Assembly: GCF_041549525.1 (NCBI RefSeq)
Contig: NZ_CP157456.1
Span: forward strand, 3,038,001 to 3,102,000
Direction: 5' to 3'
DNA: 64,000 bases
Source of the DNA: Paenarthrobacter aurescens
GTDB taxonomy: Bacteria; Actinomycetota; Actinomycetes; Actinomycetales; Micrococcaceae
The stretch's first letter is position 1. Every line of letters begins with the position of its first letter. Shown one piece after another: positions 7,427 to 16,240 of this stretch. The notes beneath the pieces are model-generated. The model was not told the DNA's origin and did no database searches. It worked only from the letters and a program-made list of their open reading frames with translations. The position numbers and the translations under genes are program-made.

Positions 7427-9082
7427 GTGGTTGCTCTTCCAACAGTGTTTTTCCTGGGACCGGCAATCGGTGCCATCATCGTGTATCTGTTCCTGAGGAT
7501 GCAGGTCTGGTCAAAGCCGGATGCCCAAGCCGTCGCCTCGCATGGCCTGTGGGTGGGCATTATTGGCTGGATGGCCAGTTCCCTGCAGGGTGCCATGAGC
7601 GCCGGAACCATCCGTGCCAACTCCATGGGATCGAACGCGCCGGTAACTCCGGACCAGATCGCCAACGCACTGGCTTGGCCGATCGTGGCCAGCCTCACCG
7701 TCCATGCACTTGGTCAGCTCAGCTACCCTGCGCCGAAGGCTCCACGACGATACGCAGAGCTCAAGATCCGAAGAATCCGGGACTTCCTGCCCCGCAAGCT
7801 GGCCTGGACCACGGCAGCGATTTTCGGATACGCCGCGTTGGCTGTTGCTTGGATCGCAGCGCTGCCCGCACACACGCCCGTCCCGCCCGCACCACCGCCG
7901 CCCCCGGGGCAGCCCACGGCACCATCAGGCCCCGGTCCCTTTCCCGGGCAGGACGGCCGGATTCCGGGAACCGAACTGGCTCTTTGGCTCGGTGGGGCCC
8001 TCTTGCTGCTGGCCGCGGGTACCTGGTTGGTGCTCCTCTTGATCGCCCGACGCCGGCAGCTGGAAACACTCGACGGCGACGACAACCGGATGCTCCGGAC
8101 CATCGCCACCAACCGCTTGCTCCGAACAGTTTCAACCATCGCTGCGGGCCTGGCTGCCATCGCCGGCAACTTTGCATCTCAGCCGGCACCCGGTGCTGCG
8201 TGGCAATCGTCCTGGTTCAACGTACTGGCGCTCATCAACATGGCAGTTCTCGCAGCAATGTGGTGGTGGCGGGTTCCCGCACTTCCCTCCAGCCTCAAAG
8301 CCTCGCAAGCCACGAGCGCAAAAACACTACGCAATGACCCCCTCACCCATGGAGCCGTACGACTCAGCATCTCCCTCGGCACAGTACTGGGCCTGGTGGG
8401 CGGACTTGCAGTGGTGGCGGGTGTAGCGGTGATCCTCGCAGCTTCAAGCCCTCTGGACCCGCGGGCTTTTCCCCTTGTGACAGCCCTTGCCGCTACCGCC
8501 CTCCTCATTGTTATTGCGGCCGGCGAGCTGCTGATGGCGCGAAACTACGGCCGGCCGCATGCCCCGGCCCGCTGGCCCCGTCAACCTGTTTCGCGAGGCT
8601 TGCTCTCCTTCGCGATCGGAAGCGCCTCGATTCTCGCCGTGGCCGTGGCTTTCGCCGTGGCCGCGGAGACCCAGCCCTTCACCCCCAGGACATGGCCTGC
8701 GGCTCTCCTGCTCTCCGCGCTGGTTGCCGCTGCAGGTGCAGCTGCCGTCACTGCCGTGCGTCGCCGTCGTGGTATCCCGGAAAGCGAAGCTGAGTCCGGA
8801 TTGGACGCCGCGCTGAGGGCCATCAGCCTCTACAGGATCGTGAGGACATTGGCAGCGTACTGCCTGGGCCAGTCAGCGGCACTGCTGATGATCACCGGCG
8901 ATGCCTGGTACAGCGTATTTCCACCAGGAGACGGCGTGTATCCCTTGGCGCCCAGCCCGGCCGTTACCGTGGGCATGGTCTTGGCTGCCATTGCCGTGAT
9001 CGTGGCGGTGGTACCGGTCCGCAGCCTGTTGGGCACCATCCCCCGGGGTGAACGCGCCAGCCTGGAGGGACGGGCTCAATGA
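7427..9082 (+). CDS. Large multi-pass membrane protein under a GntR regulator
   Basis: The 551-residue protein is unrecognised beyond being integral to the membrane. It has roughly twelve to fourteen hydrophobic segments, with a proline-rich external or cytoplasmic loop (APPPPPGQPTAPSGPG, about residues 150-175) after the third or fourth. A GTG start at 7427 follows the G-rich right arm of the upstream palindrome, which doubles as a weak ribosome site. The stop overlaps the GntR regulator start by 4 nt (ATGA), so the two are translationally coupled. In related systems a YtrA-type regulator controls an ABC transporter; here no ATPase is present. Function unknown. Confidence 0.65.
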   Translation: MVALPTVFFLGPAIGAIIVYLFLRMQVWSKPDAQAVASHGLWVGIIGWMASSLQGAMSAGTIRANSMGSNAPVTPDQIANALAWPIVASLTVHALGQLSYPAPKAPRRYAELKIRRIRDFLPRKLAWTTAAIFGYAALAVAWIAALPAHTPVPPAPPPPPGQPTAPSGPGPFPGQDGRIPGTELALWLGGALLLLAAGTWLVLLLIARRRQLETLDGDDNRMLRTIATNRLLRTVSTIAAGLAAIAGNFASQPAPGAAWQSSWFNVLALINMAVLAAMWWWRVPALPSSLKASQATSAKTLRNDPLTHGAVRLSISLGTVLGLVGGLAVVAGVAVILAASSPLDPRAFPLVTALAATALLIVIAAGELLMARNYGRPHAPARWPRQPVSRGLLSFAIGSASILAVAVAFAVAAETQPFTPRTWPAALLLSALVAAAGAAAVTAVRRRRGIPESEAESGLDAALRAISLYRIVRTLAAYCLGQSAALLMITGDAWYSVFPPGDGVYPLAPSPAVTVGMVLAAIAVIVAVVPVRSLLGTIPRGERASLEGRAQ

Positions 9083-9468
9083 CTGCAGGGATCACGGTTG
9101 ACCTCGCCGATCCTGTTCCACCGTACGAACAAATCCGCCGGCAACTCAGCTCTCTCATAGCCGTGGGCATGGTGGAACCCGGAAGCCGCCTGCCCACGGT
9201 CCGCAGCCTGGCCGCGGACCTGGGTATTGCGGCGGGTACGGTGGCACGCGCCTATAAGGAACTCGAACAGCAGGGATTGATTGAATCACGACGACGAAAC
9301 GGGACTGTGGTGCTTGGCCCGCCTGACGCTCCGCGCGGGGCGAGCGGGGAGGCTGCGGTGATGGACGCCGTCGACGGTTTGATCCGGACGGCGCGGGCGG
9401 CCGGCATTCGTGACGACACTCTCATAGATCTGGTGCGGTGCAGGCTGAGCAGTAAGCTTGAGTCGTGA
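9079..9468 (+). CDS. GntR-family repressor, YtrA subfamily
   Basis: The 129-residue protein has an N-terminal winged helix with [37 protein letters not shown] and [19 protein letters not shown], and only about 50 residues after it, the short C-terminal dimerisation helices typical of the YtrA subfamily. Members usually repress their own operon in response to cell-envelope stress or antibiotics. It overlaps the preceding membrane protein (ATGA) and the following thyA (GTGA), so it is in a tightly packed cluster. The palindromic operator at 7373-7421 is the likely target, giving autoregulation of the membrane protein and possibly of thyA and folA by read-through. Confidence 0.85.
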   Translation: MTAGITVDLADPVPPYEQIRRQLSSLIAVGMVEPGSRLPTVRSLAADLGIAAGTVARAYKELEQQGLIESRRRNGTVVLGPPDAPRGASGEAAVMDAVDGLIRTARAAGIRDDTLIDLVRCRLSSKLES

Positions 9469-10265
9469 TCCCCACACCTTATGAAGACCTCCTGCGCGAC
9501 GTCATGGCCAACGGCACACACAAATCGGACCGCACCGGAACCGGAACGCGCAGCGTTTTCGGCCGCCAGTTGAGGTTCGATCTCGCCGGGAGCTTCCCGC
9601 TGATCACCACCAAGCGGGTCCATTTCAAATCCGTGGCAGTTGAACTGCTGTGGTTCCTCCGCGGCGACTCAAACGTGAAGTGGATGCAGGACCAGGGCGT
9701 CACCATCTGGGATGAGTGGGCCGATGCCGACGGCGAGCTGGGCCCCGTGTACGGCGTGCAGTGGCGAAGCTGGCCCACCCCCGACGGTGGACACATTGAC
9801 CAGATCTCCGAGCTCATGACCAATCTGGCAGCCAACCCCGACTCCCGGCGCCACATTGTGTCCGCGTGGAACGTATCCGAGCTCAAGGACATGGCGTTGC
9901 CACCGTGCCATGCGTTCTTCCAGTTCTACGTGGCGGACGGCAAGCTTTCCTGCCAGCTGTACCAGCGCTCCGCGGACACGTTCCTGGGCGTCCCCTTCAA
10001 CATTGCCTCCTACGCCCTGCTGACCCGCATGGTGGCGCAGCAGCTTGGGCTTGAGCCGGGTGAATTCGTGTGGACGGGCGGGGATGTCCATGTATACGAC
10101 AACCACGTTGACCAGGTTGCCGAGCAGCTTAGCCGCGAGCCGTACGAGTACCCGCAGTTGAAGATCCTGCGTAAACCGGACTCGATTTTCGATTACACCC
10201 TGGATGACTTCGAGGTTGTTGGTTACCGCCACCACCCCACCATCAAGGCGCCGATCGCAGTATGA
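9465..10265 (+). CDS. thyA: Thymidylate synthase
   Basis: The 266-residue protein is a standard ThyA. It shows [14 protein letters not shown] (about 20-33), the dUMP-phosphate Arg pair in [10 protein letters not shown] (about 127-136), and the catalytic cysteine Cys148 in [13 protein letters not shown]. It converts dUMP and methylene-tetrahydrofolate to dTMP and dihydrofolate in the cytosol. The GTG start at 9465 shares GTGA with the stop of the GntR gene, and its own stop overlaps the folA start by 4 nt. The product dihydrofolate is the substrate of the next gene's enzyme, a classic pairing. Confidence 0.97.
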   Translation: MIPTPYEDLLRDVMANGTHKSDRTGTGTRSVFGRQLRFDLAGSFPLITTKRVHFKSVAVELLWFLRGDSNVKWMQDQGVTIWDEWADADGELGPVYGVQWRSWPTPDGGHIDQISELMTNLAANPDSRRHIVSAWNVSELKDMALPPCHAFFQFYVADGKLSCQLYQRSADTFLGVPFNIASYALLTRMVAQQLGLEPGEFVWTGGDVHVYDNHVDQVAEQLSREPYEYPQLKILRKPDSIFDYTLDDFEVVGYRHHPTIKAPIAV

Positions 10266-10879
10266 ACACCCCCACTCCAGAGACCCCCTCGCAGCTTCCC
10301 GGCGTCATCTTTACCCAGGAGACCGCCGCCCGGATGACGGGCATCGGCATGGTCTGGGCACAGACCAAGTCCGGTGTGATCGGCAAAGACGGATCCATGC
10401 CGTGGCACCTGCCCGAGGACCTGAAGCACTTCAGCCAGCTCACCACCGGGCATCCCGTCATCATGGGCCGCAAGACGTGGCTTTCATTCCCCGAAAAGTA
10501 CCGTCCGCTTCCGGGCCGCACCAATATTGTGGTGACCCGCAACGCTGAGTGGGCTTCCACGCCCGAGGCCGAGGGCGCCGTCGTGGTTTCCTCCCTTGAC
10601 GCGGCCCTGCTGGAATCGCAGTTCGCACCCGGTGGCCAGAAAGTATGGATCATCGGTGGCGGAGAAATCTTTGAGCAGTCCATGGGCATCGCCAACCTGG
10701 CGGTCATCACCATCATTGACGCCGATGTGGACGGCGATACCTACGCCCCCGAACTCGGTGACGACTGGACCTTCGATGCCGTAGCCCCATCCGAAGGCTG
10801 GCTCACCGCCAAGAACGGCACCAACTACCGGTTCACCACATGGCGCCGGAACGCAAGCCAGAAAAGCCAGGAAGACTAA
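10262..10879 (+). CDS. folA: Dihydrofolate reductase
   Basis: The protein shows the DHFR core with [20 protein letters not shown], then [10 protein letters not shown] (active-site acidic residue in LPEDL), IMGRKTWLS and [10 protein letters not shown], the NADPH-binding glycine motif. It reduces dihydrofolate to tetrahydrofolate, replacing the cofactor spent by ThyA. At 205 residues it is longer than the usual 160; about 24 residues precede the conserved core. A start at 10334 ([10 protein letters not shown]) would give a typical length, but the ATGA overlap with thyA favours 10262. Neither start has a convincing ribosome site. Confidence 0.93.
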   Translation: MNTPTPETPSQLPGVIFTQETAARMTGIGMVWAQTKSGVIGKDGSMPWHLPEDLKHFSQLTTGHPVIMGRKTWLSFPEKYRPLPGRTNIVVTRNAEWASTPEAEGAVVVSSLDAALLESQFAPGGQKVWIIGGGEIFEQSMGIANLAVITIIDADVDGDTYAPELGDDWTFDAVAPSEGWLTAKNGTNYRFTTWRRNASQKSQED

Positions 10880-10881
10880 GC

Positions 10882-11106
10882 ATGCTGAAAAAACCTGAAA
10901 CCCTGTTCGTGCTGGGCTATATGCTGCTGCCGCTCTTCGCCCTGATCTCCGCCATTGTGGGACTGACCATGATCCTGGGCGGCAACAAAATCGCGGGAAT
11001 CATTGTGCTGATCGTGGTCACGCAGGTGTTTACCTTCGGTGCGTTTTTCGCCCTGCGCAAGCGCAAGGCCCTCTTGCTCCAGGAACACGACGCCGGCACC
11101 CTCTAG
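10882..11106 (+). CDS. Small two-helix membrane protein
   Basis: The 74-residue product starts MLKKPETLFVLGYM and has two hydrophobic helices (about residues 8-29 and 36-57), then a basic tail RKRKALLLQEHDAGTL. It follows folA by 2 nt (stop TAA at 10877-10879, ATG at 10882) and is probably the last gene of the thyA-folA operon. An earlier in-frame start at 10840 lies inside folA and is not favoured. No functional family was recognised from sequence. Confidence 0.7.
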   Translation: MLKKPETLFVLGYMLLPLFALISAIVGLTMILGGNKIAGIIVLIVVTQVFTFGAFFALRKRKALLLQEHDAGTL

Positions 11107-11206
11107 AACCGCTTGAACAGCTGGCTGGATCCGTCCCCGGGCGAGTGCTGTTTGTGGTGCGTTGAATGCGTGACGTAACCAACAGCGGCACTTCGCTCCG
11201 AAAGTT

Positions 11207-11212
11207 TAGACT
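11207..11212 (+). promoter_or_regulatory. -10 box of leaderless asd start (TAGACT-N6-ATG)
   Basis: TAGACT ends 6 nt before the asd ATG. No Shine-Dalgarno sequence is present. Confidence 0.55.
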
Positions 11213-11218
11213 TGGTCA

Positions 11219-12361
11219 ATGACTACAGCAGCTAATCCGTCCGTTGGACTGGTCGGTTGGCGTGGCATGGTCGGCTCCGTCCTGATGCAGCGCATGCAGG
11301 ACGAGAACGACTTCGCCAACATCAACCCGGTATTTTTCTCCACCTCGAATGCAGGAGGTGCCGCCCCGTCCTTTGCTGAGGGGAGTGGCAAGCTCGAGGA
11401 TGCGTTCGATCTTGAGACGCTGGCCAAGCTGCCCATTATTGTCACCGCCCAGGGTGGCGACTACACCAAGCAGGTCCACGGCGAACTCCGCAACCGCGGC
11501 TGGGACGGCCTGTGGATCGATGCTGCCTCCACCCTGCGGATGAACGACGATTCCATCATTGTGCTGGACCCCATCAACCGCGATGTCATTGATGCCGGCC
11601 TGTCCGGTGGCGTGAAGGATTTCATCGGCGGCAACTGCACGGTTTCCTGCATGCTGATGGGCCTCGGCGGCCTCTTCAAGAACAACCTGGTGGAGTGGGG
11701 CACCTCCATGACCTACCAGGCTGCCTCCGGTGGTGGCGCGCGGCACATGCGTGAACTCCTCAATCAGTTCGGCACCCTCAACAACGAGGTCAGCAGCGAA
11801 CTGGAAGACCCGGCGTCGGCCATTCTCGAAATTGACCATAAGGTCCTCGCGGCACAGCGCACCGGCGTTGACGCCACCCAGTTCGGCGTGCCGCTGGCAG
11901 GCTCCCTCATTCCCTGGATCGATGCCGACCTCGGCAACGGCCAGTCCAAGGAAGAGTGGAAAGCCGGCGTGGAAACCAACAAAATCCTCGGTACCGGCAA
12001 TGGCACTGCGGGCAAGGACCACATTGCCATGGACGGCCTGTGCATCCGCATCGGTGCCATGCGTTCACACTCCCAGGCCCTCACGCTCAAGCTGCGCGAA
12101 GACCTGTCCGTGACGGAAATCGAAAACCTCCTGGCCAAGGACAACGAGTGGGCCAAGGTTGTGCCCAACACCAAGGAAGCCTCCATGGCGGACCTGACCC
12201 CCGTGGCAGCATCCGGCACGCTGGACATCCCCGTGGGCCGCATCCGGAAGCTCGAAATGGGCCCGGAATACATCAGCGCCTTCACAGTGGGAGACCAGCT
12301 CCTGTGGGGTGCAGCCGAGCCGCTGCGCCGCATGCTGAACATTGTGACGGGCAAGCTCTAG
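11219..12361 (+). CDS. asd: Aspartate-semialdehyde dehydrogenase
   Basis: The 380-residue protein starts with the NADP-binding loop [18 protein letters not shown] (about 9-26) and has the catalytic Cys140 in [12 protein letters not shown], then [19 protein letters not shown]. It reduces aspartyl-4-phosphate to aspartate semialdehyde for lysine, threonine, methionine and peptidoglycan precursors. The sequence is of the E. coli/Vibrio subtype ([19 protein letters not shown]) rather than the shorter type of mycobacteria. It is apparently leaderless and single-gene, ending in a bidirectional terminator. Confidence 0.95.
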   Translation: MTTAANPSVGLVGWRGMVGSVLMQRMQDENDFANINPVFFSTSNAGGAAPSFAEGSGKLEDAFDLETLAKLPIIVTAQGGDYTKQVHGELRNRGWDGLWIDAASTLRMNDDSIIVLDPINRDVIDAGLSGGVKDFIGGNCTVSCMLMGLGGLFKNNLVEWGTSMTYQAASGGGARHMRELLNQFGTLNNEVSSELEDPASAILEIDHKVLAAQRTGVDATQFGVPLAGSLIPWIDADLGNGQSKEEWKAGVETNKILGTGNGTAGKDHIAMDGLCIRIGAMRSHSQALTLKLREDLSVTEIENLLAKDNEWAKVVPNTKEASMADLTPVAASGTLDIPVGRIRKLEMGPEYISAFTVGDQLLWGAAEPLRRMLNIVTGKL

Positions 12362-12387
12362 TCCTGCCCATCCGGCTAAGTTCGTCT

Positions 12388-13386
12388 TCAACCCGCTCTT
12401 CCGTTGCTGCCCAGCGACGGAAGAGCGGGTTTTCGACGTTCCGGACGGGTCAAGGCGGCCTTCAGGCGGCGTTCCACCTCCCACGGCCGGCTGAGGTCAG
12501 CCCACTCAATGCGGATCACATTCCACCCCAGTGCCGTTAGCGCCTTCTCGCGGCGCCGTTCCTGGAACACCACCTCATCAGTGGGCGCGAAATCGAAATA
12601 CTTGGACCGGCCATCGAACTCGAGAATAACCTTCGAGTCCGGCCAGCCGAAGTCTCCGCGGTAGCGTCCGTTGGGCGTATCAACTTCCAGTTGCGGCACT
12701 GCTCCCTTTATTCCCAGCTTTGTCAGCAGAGCACGCGCCCGGGTCTCCCCCACGGACTCGGACCTGCCATCAACGGCGTCCAGTACCCGCCGTAGTCGGC
12801 GCGCGCCCCTGATCACTCTGCCGGTGTCCACATAGCCCCGCATGAGAAGCGGATCAGCTCCCTTCCGAACCGCTTGGTCCGCAATTACCAGGGCGCTTTC
12901 AAATTCAAGCGTCCGGGCACAGTCCACAACCGTCCGCTCCAGACTGGTGATTTTGGTGGGTCGCCGCCAAGGAGCCAGGACCTCGGTGATCTCCGCACTC
13001 GCCAGCAGAGCACCATGCGCCACCACGTCCTCTCCGGAACTGGCTTGCGAAGGTGAGAACGGCGTAGTTATGTGCACCAGCGGCCCACCATTCCACGTGG
13101 AGCAACCATGGAGTCGTGCGGCACTGACGTGGCTGTAAGCGGCGCTGGAACGTGAGCTGAGCTGATGAGCTTGGATTCCCAGCAGGTCCTGCTCCCATGG
13201 CTTGAGGTGCCGCCAATCGTCAGTACGGGCATACACTCCGCGTCTTAGCCGTTTGAGCTTTCCAGAGCGCGCACCGGCTGTCAGCTCACGGTCCCCCAAG
13301 CCATTCGCCGCGAGATCCGATGTGACGGCAAGGATGGCATTTGGCCACTTGGCAGTGAGCAGGGAATCGAGTTTTTGTGATTGCAT
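12388..13386 (-). CDS. AbiEi-antitoxin-like winged helix fused to DUF559 endonuclease-like domain
   Basis: The 332-residue protein begins with a winged-helix region (GDRELTAGARSGKLKRLRRG, then VYARTD) like the type IV AbiEi antitoxin N-terminus, has a middle domain, and ends with a DUF559/PD-(D/E)XK-like fold: RYRGDFGWPDSKVILEFDG followed by ERRREKALTALGWNVIRI, where Asp, Glu and the downstream basic residues match the Vsr-like core. The start at 13386 is preferred over 13446 because the upstream residues are unlike the family and GGGACG precedes the ATG. No AbiEii nucleotidyltransferase is nearby, so it is not a complete toxin-antitoxin pair. Such proteins are common and uncharacterised in actinobacteria. 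Confidence 0.7.
   Translation of the reverse strand: MQSQKLDSLLTAKWPNAILAVTSDLAANGLGDRELTAGARSGKLKRLRRGVYARTDDWRHLKPWEQDLLGIQAHQLSSRSSAAYSHVSAARLHGCSTWNGGPLVHITTPFSPSQASSGEDVVAHGALLASAEITEVLAPWRRPTKITSLERTVVDCARTLEFESALVIADQAVRKGADPLLMRGYVDTGRVIRGARRLRRVLDAVDGRSESVGETRARALLTKLGIKGAVPQLEVDTPNGRYRGDFGWPDSKVILEFDGRSKYFDFAPTDEVVFQERRREKALTALGWNVIRIEWADLSRPWEVERRLKAALTRPERRKPALPSLGSNGRAG
12389..12432 (+). terminator. Bidirectional terminator between asd and the AbiEi-like gene
   Basis: AACCCGCTCTTCCGT-T-GCTG pairs with CAGC-G-ACGGAAGAGCGGGTT around a CC-containing loop, with TTTT following on the plus strand. It also encodes the last 15 or so residues of the convergent minus-strand gene, which stops at 12388. 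Confidence 0.8.
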
Positions 13387-13458
13387 GCTTACGTCCCTGC
13401 CCCGCACACACGTCGCTGCCCAACAACGCGATAGCGGGCCAACCACGGAACTGTGGGC

Positions 13459-14589
13459 TCAGGCGGCCATGAACTTCAGGTAGGCGCGGCCCTGGGCTTG
13501 GAAAGACCGTTCAGCGGCCGGGCCCAGCTCCCCCGCGAACGGCTCCGGAGCAACCCCCACACTCTTTCCGTTCACTGTCCTGGCCCACGTTCCCACCACT
13601 TCGCCGCCGGAGACCATAATCCTCTTGAACACCCCGTTCTTACCCGGCACCACCAGTTCCGCGTGCTCAGGAGCCAGCACCAGGCCGCGGTCCTGGTAAC
13701 CGAGCAGGAATTCGTCGAACCCCGGGAGCGCCAGCATAGGGCGGGAGCCGGGGACGGCGTCGTCGAGCATTGCTGCCGTTTCCGGCGAGAGCCAGTAGCT
13801 GCTGCTGCCGAACTCCAGCTCAACCAAACGGTCTTTCACCGCATGGAGAGCGGCACGGGCCTCGGTGAGGGGCACTTGGCTCCACCACGCAAAATCCCTG
13901 ATGGTTGCCGGGCCATGACTGCGGACATAGCGGAACAGCAGCTCCGCAATCCCTTCCTCGCGGTCCAGGTCCCTAGAGTCCGGAATCCACTCGTCAAAGG
14001 GCACGAACAGTTGTTGCACACCCACTTTGCCGTTGCTCCCCGCCATGGGTCCTTGCACCAGCCAAGCACGCTGGCAAAGACTTCCCAACAGGTGGATGCC
14101 ACGCTGGGCCTTGGTGGTTTGGCCCGCGTCTTCGAAAGCCTGAAACAGCTGTTCGCGGCTTGCTCCCGGCGCGCCCCCTGCTTTGAGTGCTTCTGTAGTT
14201 TTGAAAGCGATGTCCCGGCATTGGCTGATGTCCCCGGACGTGATGCCCAGCTCGCGGTGGCGTGCCGCTACCGATTTCATCAACCGTTCACCGGTGATAC
14301 CCAGAATCCAGCGGAGATCTTCAGGGGCGAGTAAGTGAAGGGTGCCCCGCATGGGCCACGAGCGGACCACCGTCCCGGCGTCGAGTGCTGCCCTGACATC
14401 TGAAGCAGCAGTCCCTGGCACGCGCTGGCCCACCGCCCACAACGCTGAACCAAGGTCCTGCGCCTGCATGCAGGTCATCCAACGGACCGCATCAGCGACG
14501 GTAGCAAAGCCGCCGCCCAGCAGGCCCTGACTGGCCAGCCGCAACCGTCCCATGATGCGCGGAGTAAGAGTGGCTCTCTGGGAAGGCAT
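13459..14589 (-). CDS. Winged-helix (HTH_42/AlkZ-like) DNA-binding protein
   Basis: The 376-residue protein matches the AlkZ/YcaQ-type family: an N-terminal MQAQD (QxQ motif of the family), RSWPMRGTLHLL, DISQCRDIAF in the tandem winged-helix part, and a C-terminal GFDEFLLGYQDR and PGKNGVFKRIMV. Family members include glycosylases that unhook interstrand DNA crosslinks; many relatives are untested. It is of normal length. A TAGGAT box lies 5 nt upstream of the ATG at 14589, so it may be leaderless. Next to it on the minus strand, 72 nt away, is the AbiEi-like gene. Confidence 0.75.
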   Translation of the reverse strand: MPSQRATLTPRIMGRLRLASQGLLGGGFATVADAVRWMTCMQAQDLGSALWAVGQRVPGTAASDVRAALDAGTVVRSWPMRGTLHLLAPEDLRWILGITGERLMKSVAARHRELGITSGDISQCRDIAFKTTEALKAGGAPGASREQLFQAFEDAGQTTKAQRGIHLLGSLCQRAWLVQGPMAGSNGKVGVQQLFVPFDEWIPDSRDLDREEGIAELLFRYVRSHGPATIRDFAWWSQVPLTEARAALHAVKDRLVELEFGSSSYWLSPETAAMLDDAVPGSRPMLALPGFDEFLLGYQDRGLVLAPEHAELVVPGKNGVFKRIMVSGGEVVGTWARTVNGKSVGVAPEPFAGELGPAAERSFQAQGRAYLKFMAA

Positions 14590-14662
14590 GCTTCATCCTA
14601 AAAGCACCAGCCAGTACAGGGAACCTTGCCGCGCCTCCCAGCCGTCACCCAGCAGCAGATCC

Positions 14663-14668
14663 TAGGAT
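14663..14668 (+). promoter_or_regulatory. -10 box of leaderless start (TAGGAT-N6-ATG)
   Basis: TAGGAT ends 6 nt before the ATG at 14675. It overlaps the divergent control region of the AlkZ-like gene. Confidence 0.55.
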
Positions 14669-14674
14669 GGGTTC

Positions 14675-15154
14675 ATGCTTTTTGGTGATCTTGCTCCGTT
14701 CGTGCGGCCGATGAGCCGGTGGTTGGCTACCGCCGGCTGGTTCTGCACGCTCGCCGGGCTCGCCGCCGGGCTCATCGTGGCAGTTGGAACGGGTGTGAGC
14801 CTCTCCCCCGCAATGCAGGCGGTTCAGTCGGTCAGCCTGGTGGCCACCGCGGCCGCCGCAGTCCTCATAGGAACCGCCGCCGCCACCCAGCCCGTATCAG
14901 ACCGCGACGACGACGCCCCCGAGACCTGGTTCTACCCGGCAGCGGCAGCGCAGGTCCGCAGCTTCCTCCTTGGAGCGATCGTCCTGCTCCTGGGGTTGGT
15001 GGGATTCGCCACGGCCGGGCTGTTCATGCCCAGCGGACCGTCGCCGCAAAGTATCGCCTTCAGCCAGATTTTCCTGTTGGGTGCCGTCAGTTGCGGGCTC
15101 ACGTTCCTGCTGCTCAACAAGGTCCTGCCCATCGCGGAGCGGCGCACGCGCTGA
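14675..15154 (+). CDS. Four-helix membrane protein, unknown function
   Basis: The 159-residue protein has about four transmembrane segments (residues 18-38, 46-68, 92-114 and 125-147) and an acidic loop SDRDDDAPETW after the second. It is convergent with murB, with only 6 nt between the stops. The start is leaderless by the TAGGAT-N6-ATG rule. No domain was recognised; it is likely a conserved actinobacterial membrane protein of unknown role. Confidence 0.6.
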   Translation: MLFGDLAPFVRPMSRWLATAGWFCTLAGLAAGLIVAVGTGVSLSPAMQAVQSVSLVATAAAAVLIGTAAATQPVSDRDDDAPETWFYPAAAAQVRSFLLGAIVLLLGLVGFATAGLFMPSGPSPQSIAFSQIFLLGAVSCGLTFLLLNKVLPIAERRTR

Positions 15155-15160
15155 GTTCGG

Positions 15161-16228
15161 CTATAACTTCACGCCGATCAGCAACGGTTCCGGGTGCAGT
15201 TCAATGCCAAACCGTTCGACGACGCCTGCACGCACCTCACGCGCGATGGCCACCATGTCCGAAGCCGATGCTGAACCCCTGTTGGTGATGGCAAGAGTGT
15301 GCTTGGTGGACAGGGAGGCCCGACCACCGGACACACTGGATTCTTCCAACCCGAAGCCCTTGCCGAAGCCCGCCTGATCAATCAGCCAGGCAGCGGAGAG
15401 TTTCACCAGGCCGTTGTCCCCTGCAGGGTACTTGGGCGCGTTCTCCGGAAGGGCGGAGGCGAGCTCCGCGGGGACTATCGGGTTGGTGAAAAATGATCCG
15501 GTGGAATAGGTATCCCTGTCAGCAGCATCGAGGACCATGCCCTTGGATGCGCGGAGCCTCAGGACTTCCCTGCGCACATCATTGGAGTAAGCACGCTTGC
15601 CGGCTTCCACGCCCAGCACACGGGCCAGTTCCGCATACCGGATAGGGGCACTCATTCGTCCCAGCGGCAACTGGAACTCCACAGTGAGCACCACGTAGCG
15701 CGGCGAGCCTTCAACGGTGGTTTGCTTCAGGATGGAGTCGCGGTATCCGAATTTGAGCTCGGAGTTGGTGAAGGTCTGCACCGCGTTGCGTTCACGGTCC
15801 CAAGTGCGCACAGCTGCAATGGTTTGGGAAACGTCCGCGCCGTAGGCTCCCACGTTCTGCACTGGGGTTGCGCAGGTGGCTCCCGGGATTCCGGACAACG
15901 CTTCCAGTCCGGACCAGGCGTGAAGCACCGCGTATTCCACCAGTGCGTCCCAGTTGTGTCCTGCCTGCACAACTACGGACACACCTCCGCAGCTGTCCTC
16001 CGAGTTCACGGTGAACCCCTCGGAGGCGATCTTCAGGACGGTCCCTGCGTAGCCGTCGTCGGAGATCAGCAGGTTGGATCCGCCGCCGATGATCAGGAGT
16101 TTTTCTCCTGCTGCATCGGCAGACCGGACGGCGTCAATGATCCCGGCCTCAGTGCGGGCCTCAATATAGTTACCCGCGGGGCCGCCAACAGCAGCAGTGG
16201 TCAGTTCGGAAAGCAGCGTTTGGGTCAC
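15161..16228 (-). CDS. murB: UDP-N-acetylenolpyruvoylglucosamine reductase
   Basis: The protein shows the FAD-binding motifs GGGSNLLISDDGY and SGIPGATCATPVQNVGAYG, and the substrate-side SKGMVLDAADRDTYSTGSFF, RAYSNDVRREVLRLRASKGM and QAGFGKGFGLEE. It reduces enolpyruvyl-UDP-GlcNAc to UDP-MurNAc with NADPH in cell-wall synthesis. A GTG start at 16228 is chosen over the upstream TTG because TAGGCT lies exactly 6 nt before it. It is the type I form, 355 residues. It follows the MFS gene on the same strand with 10 nt between them, in a cluster with hadA/hadB-like genes. Confidence 0.93.
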   Translation of the reverse strand: MTQTLLSELTTAAVGGPAGNYIEARTEAGIIDAVRSADAAGEKLLIIGGGSNLLISDDGYAGTVLKIASEGFTVNSEDSCGGVSVVVQAGHNWDALVEYAVLHAWSGLEALSGIPGATCATPVQNVGAYGADVSQTIAAVRTWDRERNAVQTFTNSELKFGYRDSILKQTTVEGSPRYVVLTVEFQLPLGRMSAPIRYAELARVLGVEAGKRAYSNDVRREVLRLRASKGMVLDAADRDTYSTGSFFTNPIVPAELASALPENAPKYPAGDNGLVKLSAAWLIDQAGFGKGFGLEESSVSGGRASLSTKHTLAITNRGSASASDMVAIAREVRAGVVERFGIELHPEPLLIGVKL

Positions 16229-16234
16229 CAATCA

Positions 16235-16240
16235 AGCCTA
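16235..16240 (-). promoter_or_regulatory. -10 box of leaderless murB start (TAGGCT-N6-GTG)
   Basis: TAGGCT on the minus strand ends 6 nt before the GTG at 16228. It lies in the 3' end gap of the MFS gene, so murB may have its own promoter as well as read-through. Confidence 0.5.

Noticed and set aside
12388..13386. Complete AbiE toxin-antitoxin system
   Set aside because: No AbiEii-type nucleotidyltransferase gene is adjacent on either side.
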